Source: Chrysochromulina tobinii (Eukaryota; Haptophyta; Prymnesiales; Chrysochromulinaceae). From it: a stretch of 43,905 nucleotides of DNA. The notes under the pieces are model-generated. The model made no database searches. It was not told the origin of the DNA and saw only the letters and a list, made by a program, of their open reading frames with translations. The DNA lies in assembly GCA_001275005.1 (NCBI GenBank), contig JWZX01003026.1:1-43905 (forward strand), given 5' to 3'. Positions 29,995 through 38,962 of the stretch are shown in pieces. The position numbers and the translations under genes were made by a program. Within the stretch, counting starts at the first letter, position 1. Every line of letters begins with the position of its first letter.

Positions 29995-30363
29995 ATGAAG
30001 CGCGGTGCCGCCGTCAACTTGGACTTCGCCGCACAGCTCACCGAAGCGGCCGAAGCTGCGATCGCCTCCTTCGACGAGGCCTCCAAGAAGAGCAAGACGT
30101 GTGCGGTCTCAGCTGCCAAGAAGGTGCTTGCCGACATGGAGAAGATGATGGCCCAAGGAGCAGAGAAACTCGAATCGACGCGGGGCGAGTTGAAGCTCTT
30201 CCGGGACGAGGTGCGCACGATCCAGCAACGCGAAAAGTCGGATCTCTCCGCGCTGACCGAACAGTACAAAGCCAAGGCCAAGGCGGTAAGCTCTGATGCG
30301 ATGCGCAAGCTGCACAAGCTCTCCTCATCCGTGCACGGCGAGGACGAGAGCGATGTCGAGTGA
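29995..30363 (+). CDS. Small coiled-coil protein
   Basis: 122 residues from the ATG at 29995; a GTG at 29986 in frame is less likely. Almost the whole chain is predicted helix with heptad-like spacing (AEAAIASFDEASKKSK, KVLADMEKMMAQGAEKL, LFRDEVRTIQQREKSDL) and an acidic tail HGEDESDVE. There is no signal peptide or membrane segment. I do not recognise the family. Codon use and amino-acid balance are those of a real gene rather than a shadow frame. It lies downstream of the kinase in tandem, 222 bp away. Confidence 0.6.
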   Translation: MKRGAAVNLDFAAQLTEAAEAAIASFDEASKKSKTCAVSAAKKVLADMEKMMAQGAEKLESTRGELKLFRDEVRTIQQREKSDLSALTEQYKAKAKAVSSDAMRKLHKLSSSVHGEDESDVE

Positions 30364-30936
30364 GAGTGCGAGTCGACGCTCGCGCCGGAGAGAGCATCGG
30401 TGAGTGGCATGGAGACGGAGTGCAGCTGCTCTGAACTCGTCAGATCGGCCACGACTCCGGCCGCACCGCACGCTACACGCGCCCACGAGCGACGAGGCAC
30501 ATCACTCCTCGCCTCTCTACGCCGGTTCGCCCGCAGCACAAACGAGAACACATGCGTTCGATACATTCGTCAACAGATGTGCTGGAGCCCTGTGGGTGTG
30601 TGGAGCGCGCGCAGAGCCAGAGGCGAGGGGCAACGCGGCGCGTGGCTGGAGAGGCCTCAAGCGGCATCACTTGTGGTCGGTCGGAATCGCGGAGTGTAAC
30701 GACTCACAGTCGAACACGGCTCACGGGCCGCTGGTAAAGTTACGCGTAATCATGGCGCCGTCGTGCTCCTACCGTGATCCGTGTGGGGAGCCGCGCGATG
30801 CATTCGAGTTTCGACGCGTATCTTTTCGCACGCTTTTTTAGCCTCGGGGCCGACGCCCCGCTCGCACGCCACCACCTAACCACCGACGGGCGCCACAGCC
30901 ACCGCTCGGCACCCGCGAGTGTCTTCATACCGTACT
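30364..30936. other. Convergent intergenic gap
   Basis: 573 bp between the small coiled-coil gene and the 3' end of QSOX. Open frames on both strands here are Arg-rich or Ser-rich with no domain. Nothing else is seen. Confidence 0.5.
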
Positions 30937-32580
30937 CTAAACTACGTGGTCCCTCTTCTTGCGCGGCGCATGATTTGCGCCTCGGACGCTCGCCGCGCTG
31001 CTGCCGCGCAAGAGCGAGGCGCCGCACATCCACGCAAACAGCAGCAGGACGATCGCACCCGCCGCAAGACCGTACGGTCGCAACTCGGCGCTGAGCCCTC
31101 CTTGCGGTCGCGTCTCGCCCATGCGCGTGAGATCGTTCCAGCACTCGAAGCGCGGCTCGAGGCAGAAGTGCTCGTAGAGCACCTTGAGCACGAGGGAGCG
31201 CCTCCAGTGCACCGAGGCCTTGACGCCCGGTTGGGGGCGCGACACCTCGCGGCACTCGGGGCAAAGGGAGCGAGAGGGCCACTGCACCTTGGCGAACTCT
31301 GCGAACTGCGCTGCGGCCGAGTCGGTGAGCTCCGCAGCGCCCAAGCGCTCGTTGACGTGGTTGTGCGCCTGCCAGAGCCAGAGCGCGGCACGGTGGCGCC
31401 CGTGCTCGTGCTCGCTCGCCATCTCGCGCACGTCCTTCTCGAGCGCCGCCGCGAGCACCATGAAGTGGCCGCGGCAGTCCTCGCACCCGAAAAACTCCTT
31501 GACGTAGCCGACGACGGCATGGAGGCTCGGTAGGGCCTCGGGCTCGGAGGCGTGCGCGAGCAGGCTGTGGAAGAGCAGCCAGAGCGCACACGGATATGCA
31601 TGCAGCTCCGCATGCGACGAGTTGCATGCATGCCATGACGATGGCCACGCGTCCACGCCGCTCTGCGTCAGCAACGCTCGCCACTCCTCGGGACTCGGCA
31701 GCGACGCCCGCCCGTGCAGCCCGCTGAGCAACTCGGAGGCGCCCGTGGCGGCGGCGCCGCCGTCGCGCCCGTGCGGGAGCGCGCGGTGCAGCAGGTGCAG
31801 CCACGCGCGCAGCGCGCCCAGTTTGGTGCGCGCGTATGCATGCGAGGGCGCCGCCGAGAGCGTAGCGAAAATCTCCAGCTCGAGCGTATAGCGCGCTGCC
31901 GCGAGCACATCGTCCACAGGCACTGGCCACGGCATCGGGCGCAGCTGGAGCATGGCGGCGTCTGCGGCCGGATGCTGAATCACCACCGACGCATTATGTG
32001 CGGCGTGCTGCAGCATGGAACCGACCGCGCGTGCGGCGGCGTCGCCCTGCCGCATCACGTCATTCGCCACCATGCGCCCGACTGCCTGCGAAGCCGCTGC
32101 TGCAACAGTGGCTGCCGTGGCCGCAGCGTCGGGCACGGCTGCAGCCGTGCCCGTGCTCGTCCTATGCTGCTCCTGCACCCACGCAAACACAGCCTCCTTG
32201 GTGTGCGAGCCCTCAAACTTTTTCTCACCTGGGAACAGGACAATCGTCGGGTACGCGCTTATGCCGTGTGAAGTGCAAATATCCTTGTGCTCAGGACAGT
32301 TGACGGCGGCGACCTTCAGCTCCGGAAACTCGCGGCGCGCCTGCAGCGCGATCGCCTCGTACGTCGGCGCAAATTTCTGGCAGTGGCCGCACCAGGCGCT
32401 GTAGTATTCAATCAGTGTGAATGGCTGCTCGCTGCCTGCACCCGAAGGCACCTCCGAGAGAGCAACGTAAGAGGTGACGGGCGAATCAGCCTTGTAGAGG
32501 CCCTCCGCATGCACCGCGGCCGCGATCGCGATAGAGAGGAGCGCGAGGGTGCGACCGCCGCACAATGGGTTGTCGGCCAT
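30937..32580 (-). CDS. QSOX: Quiescin sulfhydryl oxidase
   Basis: 547 residues, intron-free. QSOX makes disulfides in secretory proteins and passes electrons to oxygen through FAD. A signal peptide (LALLSIAIAAAVHA) is followed by a thioredoxin domain with WCGHC (Cys64, Cys67) and the cis-Pro block SAYPTIVLFPG. A helical Ala-rich linker leads to the Erv/ALR domain: WLLFHSLLAHA, FFGCEDC (Cys366-Cys369, the FAD-proximal pair) and HNHVNERLG, which is an FAD-binding helix motif. Cys440-Cys443 (CPEC) form the third CxxC. A C-terminal membrane helix (AAGAIVLLLFAWMCGASLL) and a basic tail (PRKKRD) anchor it. Only one thioredoxin domain is seen before Erv, as in plant and protist QSOX. Family certain; position in ER or Golgi inferred. 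Confidence 0.93.
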   Translation of the reverse strand: MADNPLCGGRTLALLSIAIAAAVHAEGLYKADSPVTSYVALSEVPSGAGSEQPFTLIEYYSAWCGHCQKFAPTYEAIALQARREFPELKVAAVNCPEHKDICTSHGISAYPTIVLFPGEKKFEGSHTKEAVFAWVQEQHRTSTGTAAAVPDAAATAATVAAAASQAVGRMVANDVMRQGDAAARAVGSMLQHAAHNASVVIQHPAADAAMLQLRPMPWPVPVDDVLAAARYTLELEIFATLSAAPSHAYARTKLGALRAWLHLLHRALPHGRDGGAAATGASELLSGLHGRASLPSPEEWRALLTQSGVDAWPSSWHACNSSHAELHAYPCALWLLFHSLLAHASEPEALPSLHAVVGYVKEFFGCEDCRGHFMVLAAALEKDVREMASEHEHGRHRAALWLWQAHNHVNERLGAAELTDSAAAQFAEFAKVQWPSRSLCPECREVSRPQPGVKASVHWRRSLVLKVLYEHFCLEPRFECWNDLTRMGETRPQGGLSAELRPYGLAAGAIVLLLFAWMCGASLLRGSSAASVRGANHAPRKKRDHVV

Positions 32581-32820
32581 GTGACACGTTCAACACAACG
32601 CGCGAAGGCAACATTATAGCGGCCACGGAAAAGAAAGCCTTTTGTCTTTGTCATGGTCGAATCCGTCTCGTGCAGTGAAGAACAACAAACAATTCTGGGC
32701 CTTACACGACTCGACTGTACAAAAATGTGATACAATTGTAATGCGCGGAGACCGGCTCCCCTCGCGCATTCTCGTATCTCAGACGACTTGAACCGTAGAT
32801 GGCTGGAAGCAATGAGTCGC

Positions 32821-33328
32821 TTACTCCTCCTCCTCATCATCGGCCGCATCGCCACCACCCACGGCCGCGAATGCGTACTTCGGGTCCTCGAGCGGGTTAT
32901 ACTTGGCGCTCTTGGCGCGCGAGAGCGCGAGCTCCGCCTGACGCTTGGCAAGCGCGAACCAGTTGGCCTTCTGCTTGCGTCCCCTCATTTTGCTCTTGCG
33001 CTTCTTCGGCACACTCCACATCACGATCGACGACTGCTGCGTGCGTGCAGCCCGGAGCCTGTGAGGTGTGATGCGAGGGAGTGCGGGGTGAGCGTGACGC
33101 CTCGATCTTCAAGCCCGCGAGCGACGCTAGGAGGCACGCTGGCACTTCAGAAGCTAGTGCAGCGGCGTCGCCAGGCAGCGTTCAGGCGCGTGCATGTGTC
33201 GCGTACTGGGCGGAGAGGACTGAGCCGCTGCTGCTGCTGACGCTGCTCGCCGCCGTGGGCGGCATGCTGAACATCAGCGCGGAGGAGGCGCCGATAACGG
33301 CTGCGAGGATGACGAAGATGCGAGCCAT
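32821..33328 (-). CDS. rpl32: Ribosomal protein bL32, plastid-targeted, two exons
   Basis: Exon 1 is 33328-33207 and exon 2 is 33058-32821; the 148-nt intron (GTACGC...CACAG) joins in phase 2 and gives 119 residues. The mature part begins near SVPKKRKSKMRGRKQKANW, the VPKKR(T/K)SK start of bacterial-type bL32, part of the large subunit near the peptide exit side. Exon 1 encodes a clear signal peptide, MARIFVILAAVIGASSA, then LMFSMPPTAASS and Ser-rich sequence. This is the bipartite layout used to cross the extra membranes of secondary plastids, where a Phe near the cleavage site is usual. The C-terminus has an acidic extension (DDEEEE). A mitochondrial location is less likely because the leader is hydrophobic, not amphipathic. 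It is head-to-head with the STIL-like gene. Confidence 0.8.
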
Positions 33329-33635
33329 TCTAACTGCACGCAGACGATCGGCTCTAGCGAGACTGCTGGAGCTGGACTGAGCGACGCGGTCCAGGAAGCA
33401 GACGGTCTGAGGAAAAGTGTGAGGCCACGAGAGATCGAACCTCGCTCGCTCACGACGACGCTTTATGTATGGTTGCTCATCTCACTGAGGGTCACCGAAA
33501 GTGCAGCTCGAAACCGCCAAACCACTACATGTACTTTGACGTACTGAACGAAAGTTTCCCTCGCCTGCGTTCGTCGAGCGCGCGAAGATTGCCTCCTCAC
33601 GAGCATGCGCTACTTGGCGAAAAAGGAGGATCACG
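33329..33635. promoter_or_regulatory. Putative bidirectional promoter, bL32 / STIL-like
   Basis: 307 bp between two divergent ATGs. TTGGCGAAAA at 33614-33623 resembles an E2F-type site, 12 bases before the STIL-like ATG, which may be within the 5' UTR. A tRNA B-box-like string is also present near 33431-33441 on the minus strand (see rejected items). Function is inferred from orientation. Confidence 0.35.
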
Positions 33636-35906
33636 ATGAGCGTGGCTGTATCATCCTTCTTCCCGAACGCCCCACCCTCCGCACCGCGCAACGTCGCTAT
33701 TCGTGCCGCCCCTGCCGCCGCCCTCCCCGCCACCTCCTCCATCCGTGCCGTCGGCCACTCTGTGGATGAGGCAGAGCGCACTCGCACTATCAAGCCGCTC
33801 CACTTCCCCTCGGTACGGACGGCGCTGTGGGACCGCACGCCGCTGGGTGCCGCGCTCACGTTGCAGCCTTCGACGCCGCACCTGGCCATCCCACCGCGCC
33901 TGCTGTCCATGCTCGCGGAGCACGCGGCAGCCGGCGGCGGCGGTGCGGGGGCTGTGATGCAAGCTTACGCAGCCGGCTCGCCGTCCACGGATAGCGGCAT
34001 CAACCAGGGTCGCTCCGTTCCCACCTGCGAGATACGGGCGCATGCTTTCGTCACGTGCGGCACCGCCGCTGCCTACGCCGCCGCCTGCGCGCCCCCACCA
34101 CACGAGGCACTCCGGCTCTTGCGGGCGGCACCGCCCGGCACGCAACCGTGCGCAATCCCGGTGGGCGCTGTCCCGTGGGCAGCCGAGCGGCCCGAAGCGC
34201 GTCCCGAAGGCGTGGCGTACGCGGCGCTGCTCGGGCGGAGCGAGGCGGCGCTCGACGGCACGCGCACTCTCGCCGTGGGCGACGCGATGCCCGTGCACTG
34301 TGCTTGCGCGACAAGTCCCGACTGCGCAGCGCTGCTCGTGCGGCTCGAGGCGCTCGTGCCGACGCTGACGCTCGAGGCGACGCCGCTGCGCGCGCTGCAC
34401 GTGCTGAGCAGCCCGCTCACTGCAGCGCTGCGCCAGCCCTCGTTCAGCGGTCAGCTGCGCACTGGCTTCCTGACGATGGACCAGACCCGCAGACTGATCT
34501 GCCTGGGCGAGGGCGATCCCAAGGCCTTCGAGGCGCCGCTCGTGGGCGTATGGGTGGCGGGCGTGCGATCGCTCGCCGAGCCGTACGCGTGGGCCGCGTG
34601 CGTGCGCTACGCACGGCTGCGCTCGCCCACCGCCGAGGCCCTCACCGCCAGCGACGGCAGCTGCGCCTTCCTATGCCTGTCGTACGAGGAAGCCCCCCCC
34701 GACAACACGGCCGCGGCTGAGCCATCGCCGCCGCCGCCAAGAACTTCGGCCATATTCCCGCGTCTGTACGACGTCGCCCCGAGGCGCCAGCCCAGCCCGT
34801 ATCGCCTCGTCGGGCGCGCCGTGCAGGTGGCGCTCCCGGTGCCCGCGTCTGCCGCGGCCGAGACAGGAGTCTCTGTCGACCTCTACGCATGCGAACGCCC
34901 CGAGCTGAGCCTTCTGGTGCGCGCACTGCCCGAGTACCCGGGCGAGGGCGCGCCGCCGGTTGACGACGCGCCTCTGCCGACGCCCAAGGCACCCCTTGCT
35001 CTCACCGAGACGACGCGCGCCTCCGCTGCCGCCGCCGCCGCAGCCATGGCCGCCACCACCACGGCCGCGAGCGCTGCGGTCACGGCGGCCGACATTGCAG
35101 ATCGGGCGAGCATGCCGAGCCTCTTCACGAGCCGCCCAAGGCTCTTCACAAGCCCGAGGGCGACTGTGGTGGAGGCGCCACCGACCCCGCCATCGAACCC
35201 TGCGCCGCCGGACGGGCCGTCGGTCGCACTGGTGCACTCGATGCAGGCGCAGCTGGCCGCGATGGGCACACGGCTCGAGGAGCAGCAGCGCACGATCGAG
35301 GAGCAGAAGCGCTGCATCGAACGGCTCACTCGCGAGCTGCACGAGACGCGGGGGAAGGCAGCGGTAACAACTGCCCCAGTAAAGCCGTCGCGCTCTGCAA
35401 AGGCGGCGCCGCCCGACGCGCCTACAGAGAAGTTGCCGTTGCGCCGCGTGCCGCCAAAGCACCGCCACTCACTTGATGTCACACTTGATGAGAGCTCTGG
35501 CGAGGTCGACACAGTGCCACAGGCACCTGCGCTCGAGGGAATCCTGCTGCGCGTGCCTCTGCTAGGGGAAGACGCCTTGGGCGCCTCCCCGCCGCCATCG
35601 CCGCCATCGCCGTCATCGCCGTCGGCACCCGCTCTGGATGAGGCGCCAGTGATGCCAAAGATCGAGTACGAGAGCGATGAGGAAAAGGACTCGGACGAGT
35701 ATGATGAGGACGGGCACGAGTTCGACGGCCACACCGCCGAGGTGAGGGCCGCGTTGTCCGCCCTGTCGGCTCTGTCCGAAACCGTGTCAGAGCTCGCCGA
35801 GCGGCGAGCTGCAATCGCAGCGAACACTAACGTCGACGTGTCACGCATCGAGTACAACGAGGAGGAATTCGAGGTTGACGACGAGAGCGACGGCGAGTTC
35901 GATTGA
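33636..35906 (+). CDS. STIL: STIL/Ana2/SAS-5-type centriole duplication protein
   Basis: 756 residues, intron-free. STIL binds PLK4 and SAS-6 to build the cartwheel of new centrioles or basal bodies. Two conserved blocks of the N-terminal region are clear. At about 53-75 HFPSVRTALWDRTPLG matches the animal ALWxPTPxG block. At about 275-310 there is TGFLTMDQTRRL, then DPKAFEAPLVGVWVAGV and WAACVRY; animal STIL has TMDETRKL, DPK, PLVGIWLSG and WACCLRY in the same order and spacing. A coiled coil follows at about 530-572 (MQAQLAAMGTRLEEQQRTIE), as expected for the oligomerising segment. The C-terminal 110 residues are acidic with a helical stretch (ALSALSETVSELAERRAA) that could stand for the STAN region, but I cannot align it. 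Animal STIL is longer (about 1290 residues). Identification is from memory of motifs. Confidence 0.8.
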   Translation: MSVAVSSFFPNAPPSAPRNVAIRAAPAAALPATSSIRAVGHSVDEAERTRTIKPLHFPSVRTALWDRTPLGAALTLQPSTPHLAIPPRLLSMLAEHAAAGGGGAGAVMQAYAAGSPSTDSGINQGRSVPTCEIRAHAFVTCGTAAAYAAACAPPPHEALRLLRAAPPGTQPCAIPVGAVPWAAERPEARPEGVAYAALLGRSEAALDGTRTLAVGDAMPVHCACATSPDCAALLVRLEALVPTLTLEATPLRALHVLSSPLTAALRQPSFSGQLRTGFLTMDQTRRLICLGEGDPKAFEAPLVGVWVAGVRSLAEPYAWAACVRYARLRSPTAEALTASDGSCAFLCLSYEEAPPDNTAAAEPSPPPPRTSAIFPRLYDVAPRRQPSPYRLVGRAVQVALPVPASAAAETGVSVDLYACERPELSLLVRALPEYPGEGAPPVDDAPLPTPKAPLALTETTRASAAAAAAAMAATTTAASAAVTAADIADRASMPSLFTSRPRLFTSPRATVVEAPPTPPSNPAPPDGPSVALVHSMQAQLAAMGTRLEEQQRTIEEQKRCIERLTRELHETRGKAAVTTAPVKPSRSAKAAPPDAPTEKLPLRRVPPKHRHSLDVTLDESSGEVDTVPQAPALEGILLRVPLLGEDALGASPPPSPPSPSSPSAPALDEAPVMPKIEYESDEEKDSDEYDEDGHEFDGHTAEVRAALSALSALSETVSELAERRAAIAANTNVDVSRIEYNEEEFEVDDESDGEFD

Positions 35907-36749
35907 ACTCTCAAGAGGACCAGCATGTACAACACTAATTGAGGTAGCAGCTCTGGGCTGTGGTGTGTGTGTCAGAGTCTCAGAGAGCAGGTCCGGAACG
36001 CGCGCACACGCAACGGAGTGTGTGCGCCGCCGCCGGACATCGTGACGTGTACCTGTTTTGTACCTGTGAGCGCGGGGAGAGACCGAGTCACCAAACCACG
36101 CGGAATTGACACATGTGGACGTCCGGCCCGCGGCGGGACCGCGCCCCTCTGTTTGACTGTGTTGTAGTCCTAGCGAGGGTAGCGTCCGCCGACCTCGCTC
36201 CTCGGAAGCTGAACGATCACACGACCGCCGTCCATGCCGCCGTCACGCGTCCTGCGGGGTCGGGTCCTCGCCTGCCGACCGTCCTCACCGCTCACGACCT
36301 ACTCACGACCCGGGCCGCGCGGCTCGCCCACCGCGCGGACCCTGGCGGCCACGGTAGTGGCCCACGGCCCAGCACGCCCCGCGCGGCCCGCGGCTCCCGC
36401 CCGGCGGCCGAGGCTGAGCGAGCGCGAGCGCGACGCGCCGCGTTCCCGTCAGCGCGCCGTGCGTCGGTGCACGCCCCCGCCCCGGTCTGCGACGCGACCC
36501 CGGGACGGCGCCGCGCCGTGTCGCCGCGCTTCGCCTTCGCCGAGTCGCAGTCGAGCGTGGCCGGATCGTACTATTGGTCTATTAGCTTTCCGACCAGAAC
36601 GCAAGGCGAAATAGGGGACTCACGACTCAGAGCTCGGCCCTCCACAGGGACAGCTCTCGGGGCTGTTTCTTATTTAACATTCCTTGGAAGTGTGAAGCAC
36701 AGAGAAGACTCTCTCAAGGAGCAGCATTTCGGGTGTGCGGCAGTTGCTG
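35907..36749. other. Long GC-rich convergent gap
   Basis: 843 bp between the 3' ends of the STIL-like and PDI-like genes. 36130-36540 is extremely GC-rich. An open frame crosses it at 36113-36928, but its product is Arg/Ala/Pro-rich without domains and runs into the antisense of the PDI-like gene, so it is not called. No tRNA or repeat is recognised. Confidence 0.5.
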
Positions 36750-38570
36750 CTACTCGCGCTGCTGAGGTAATACCTGTTCCTGCCGGAGCGCAGCGAGCTC
36801 CGCACGCAGCCGCGCGTTCTCTTCGAGCAGCGCACGCGTCTCCGATTGCAGCCGCGGCAGCATCTCGATGGCTTGGCGAATCTCTTCGAGATCGGCCGGC
36901 CGCTCGAGCGTCGTCGATGCATGCGTGACGATCGCGTCAGTGAGCTCGCGCTCGGTGCGGTGATGGCTCAGCTCGTACGCATCCGTCGCGCCTGCGCGGA
37001 TGAAGAGGATGGTGGGCAGCTTGTCGATGCGGAGGGTGCGCGGCAGGTCATTGACGCCCGCGTCGAAGCGCGCGATGCGGACTCGGGATTCGTCCTGCCA
37101 GCGCCCGGCAACCGCCTCAAACTCGGCGTCGAGCGCCTCACACCCATCACACCAGTCCGTGGTGACGAGGAGGAGCACGTCAACGGTCGCCTCGAGCACG
37201 AGCTCGTCAAAGGTCGAGGCCACCACGATCGTGAGCGGCTCCAGGTTGAGCAGCGGCGGCGCCACGGAGCGAAGGGTGGGCGCGAGGGTGCCCGCTACGA
37301 CGCCTCGCACCCACCCACCTAGCTGCTCACGCGCTGCCACGGTCGGCTCCCATGCCGACGTACCGACGCCGCCGCCACCGCCGCCCTCCGCATCGGCCGC
37401 GTCCGGAGCAGCCGCGCCCTTGCGCGTCGGCGGCGCGTACACGTAGTGCGCGCCATCATGCTCGGCAGCGAGCGCGGGAAGCAACTCGCGGTTCAGGGCG
37501 AGCGAGGCAGCGTGCTGCTCATACCTCTCGGCATCGAGCCATACGAAGAGGGCGCGCCCCCTCCAGCCGGCGGCGACGCTGCGCACGAGCTCGCGGGCGT
37601 CATCGTTGCGCCCAGCCTCCTCGGCTGACGCATTCACAAAGAGCCAAAAGAGAGGCAGGGGCGGCGCCGCCTCCTCGGCCCTCCCTCCCGCCGCCACGCC
37701 TCCGCGCGCCTCGTACTGATCGAAATTGTGCGGTCCGATCTCGGCAAGCAGCGGCAAGCGGTAGAGCCCGAGCCAGCTGGCCAACTGCTGCTCGAGGATG
37801 GCCTCAGTGTGCGCGCGCGATTCGGCTGCGGCCGTTGCCTCCTCGCCCGAGGCGGCCTCATTGCCTTCCGCGCTCAGTTCACCTGGATAGACGAACGTCT
37901 CGGCATCGGGGCCGTCGAGGCCGCGGCAGAGGACAAGAAAGGGCTGCCCTTGTCCCTTTCCGTGCCAGATGAGCTTGCCGCTAGACTCGGCAAGCTCGTT
38001 GGCGAGGCTCGGTGACGCTACCACGAAGCTCACTTGGCGGCGCAGCCGCGCATCCGCCGCTGGCAGCGCTGCAAAGACGGTGCGCGCCATCGAGCCCGGC
38101 GTCGCGAAGAGCACGGCCGTCAGCTCACTAGCGCGGATCTCCTCGTAGATGTTCTCCGTGGTCGTTGCCTCGAGAAGCGCAGGCGACGCCTCTCGGCGCA
38201 GGTGGGAGGCGAGGGCTGTGGCTGACGTGAGAGGACCACGGAAGACAGCTGGCGCGTCGGCGTCGCCGTGGTACAGGCGAAGCGCAGGAAACGAGCGGAT
38301 CCCTGATGTCTCAGCAAGCTGTGCATCCTCGCTGACGGCGACTCGCACAGCCGCCGGAAGCAGCCCGGTGACAGAAGACAGCAGTGGCCTCAAGCCGGAA
38401 GGCTCGTGTGGGCACTCGGGCAACGCATGGAGCAGCAGCACGAGCGTTGACCCGGCAACGAAGCTTGTGAAGTTGCTCCTGTCGATCTGCGCCAGCGGTA
38501 AGGCGAGCGTGCAGTCCAACCGTGTGGCCAACAGCAAGGTCAGCGTAAGGAAGCCCACAGGAGCCCACAT
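36750..38570 (-). CDS. PDI-like thioredoxin-fold protein with C-terminal coiled coil
   Basis: 606 residues from the ATG at 38568-38570; the GTG 36 bases upstream is not used. A signal peptide (APVGFLTLTLLLATRLDCTLA) leads into a thioredoxin-like domain whose active site is degenerate (LPECPHEP, one Cys) but keeps the fold string IRSFPALRLYHGD. Two further thioredoxin-like domains without CxxC follow. The last domain (about 445-555) has TTDWCDGCEALDAEF, with Cys474-Cys477, and the cis-Pro block KLPTILFIRAG. So the layout is a-b-b'-a' like PDI with only the last site complete, with CDGC in place of CGHC. The end is a coiled coil (ENARLRAELAALRQEQ), with no KDEL-type retention signal. It probably acts in the secretory pathway as an oxidoreductase or chaperone. 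Confidence 0.78.
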   Translation of the reverse strand: MWAPVGFLTLTLLLATRLDCTLALPLAQIDRSNFTSFVAGSTLVLLLHALPECPHEPSGLRPLLSSVTGLLPAAVRVAVSEDAQLAETSGIRSFPALRLYHGDADAPAVFRGPLTSATALASHLRREASPALLEATTTENIYEEIRASELTAVLFATPGSMARTVFAALPAADARLRRQVSFVVASPSLANELAESSGKLIWHGKGQGQPFLVLCRGLDGPDAETFVYPGELSAEGNEAASGEEATAAAESRAHTEAILEQQLASWLGLYRLPLLAEIGPHNFDQYEARGGVAAGGRAEEAAPPLPLFWLFVNASAEEAGRNDDARELVRSVAAGWRGRALFVWLDAERYEQHAASLALNRELLPALAAEHDGAHYVYAPPTRKGAAAPDAADAEGGGGGGVGTSAWEPTVAAREQLGGWVRGVVAGTLAPTLRSVAPPLLNLEPLTIVVASTFDELVLEATVDVLLLVTTDWCDGCEALDAEFEAVAGRWQDESRVRIARFDAGVNDLPRTLRIDKLPTILFIRAGATDAYELSHHRTERELTDAIVTHASTTLERPADLEEIRQAIEMLPRLQSETRALLEENARLRAELAALRQEQVLPQQRE

Positions 38571-38816
38571 CGACGTGGAGATTCCAAAGTCCGCAAAATC
38601 TGGCACCTTTTCCAGTTCTCGGATCCGAGAACCTCAAGCCTTGCTGTGAGCACAGCCGTTTCACAAAGAGAGTGCCCTCGAACTGATACATGTACCCGGT
38701 AACTCATCAATGCGAAGTCGACGTGCGGCGATCCTCAATGGCCTCTGGTGCACTTGCTCTGTGGCCATGAGCACTTTGCCGAATCCGAAGATGACGGCAC
38801 ACCTTAAGCAGCTGGC

Positions 38817-38896
<80 letters not shown>

Positions 38897-38962
38897 GATG
38901 ACAGCAGCAGTGGCCTGAGCAGCAGCAGCGTCGGCGGAGGCGGCAGCAGCAGCAGTGGGCCA
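38571..38962. promoter_or_regulatory. Divergent interval with short ORF and CAG tract
   Basis: The gap between the PDI-like ATG and the cathepsin-like ATG. An ATG at 38710 opens a 63-codon frame that runs through the CAG tract as polyglutamine and stops at 38901. It may be a 5' exon of the protease (its frame differs from the protease frame, so splicing would be needed), an upstream ORF, or chance. The protease frame is also open through the tract, as polyserine, back to a TGA near 38790, but it has no ATG before 38963. Confidence 0.4.
38821..38892 (+). repeat. (CAG)24 microsatellite
   Basis: Twenty-four perfect CAG triplets with no interruption, just upstream of the cathepsin C-like reading frame. 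It reads as polyglutamine in the frame of 38710 and as polyserine in the protease frame. The perfection suggests a young and length-variable locus. Smaller CAG groups follow to 38958. Confidence 0.97.

Noticed and set aside
30740..31930. 396-codon minus-strand frame
   Set aside because: Arg-rich shadow of the QSOX gene in another frame of the same strand.
33421..33450. Possible tRNA on the minus strand (GGTTCGATC T-loop with a pairing stem)
   Set aside because: No sequence complementary to the 3' acceptor strand (TGGCCTC) lies at the right distance on either side, and no A-box or anticodon arm is visible. A permuted form was also looked for and not found.
36113..36928. 271-codon open frame on the plus strand
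   Set aside because: Arg/Ala/Pro-rich without domains, lies in extremely GC-rich DNA and overlaps the antisense of the PDI-like gene; most likely an open frame by composition.
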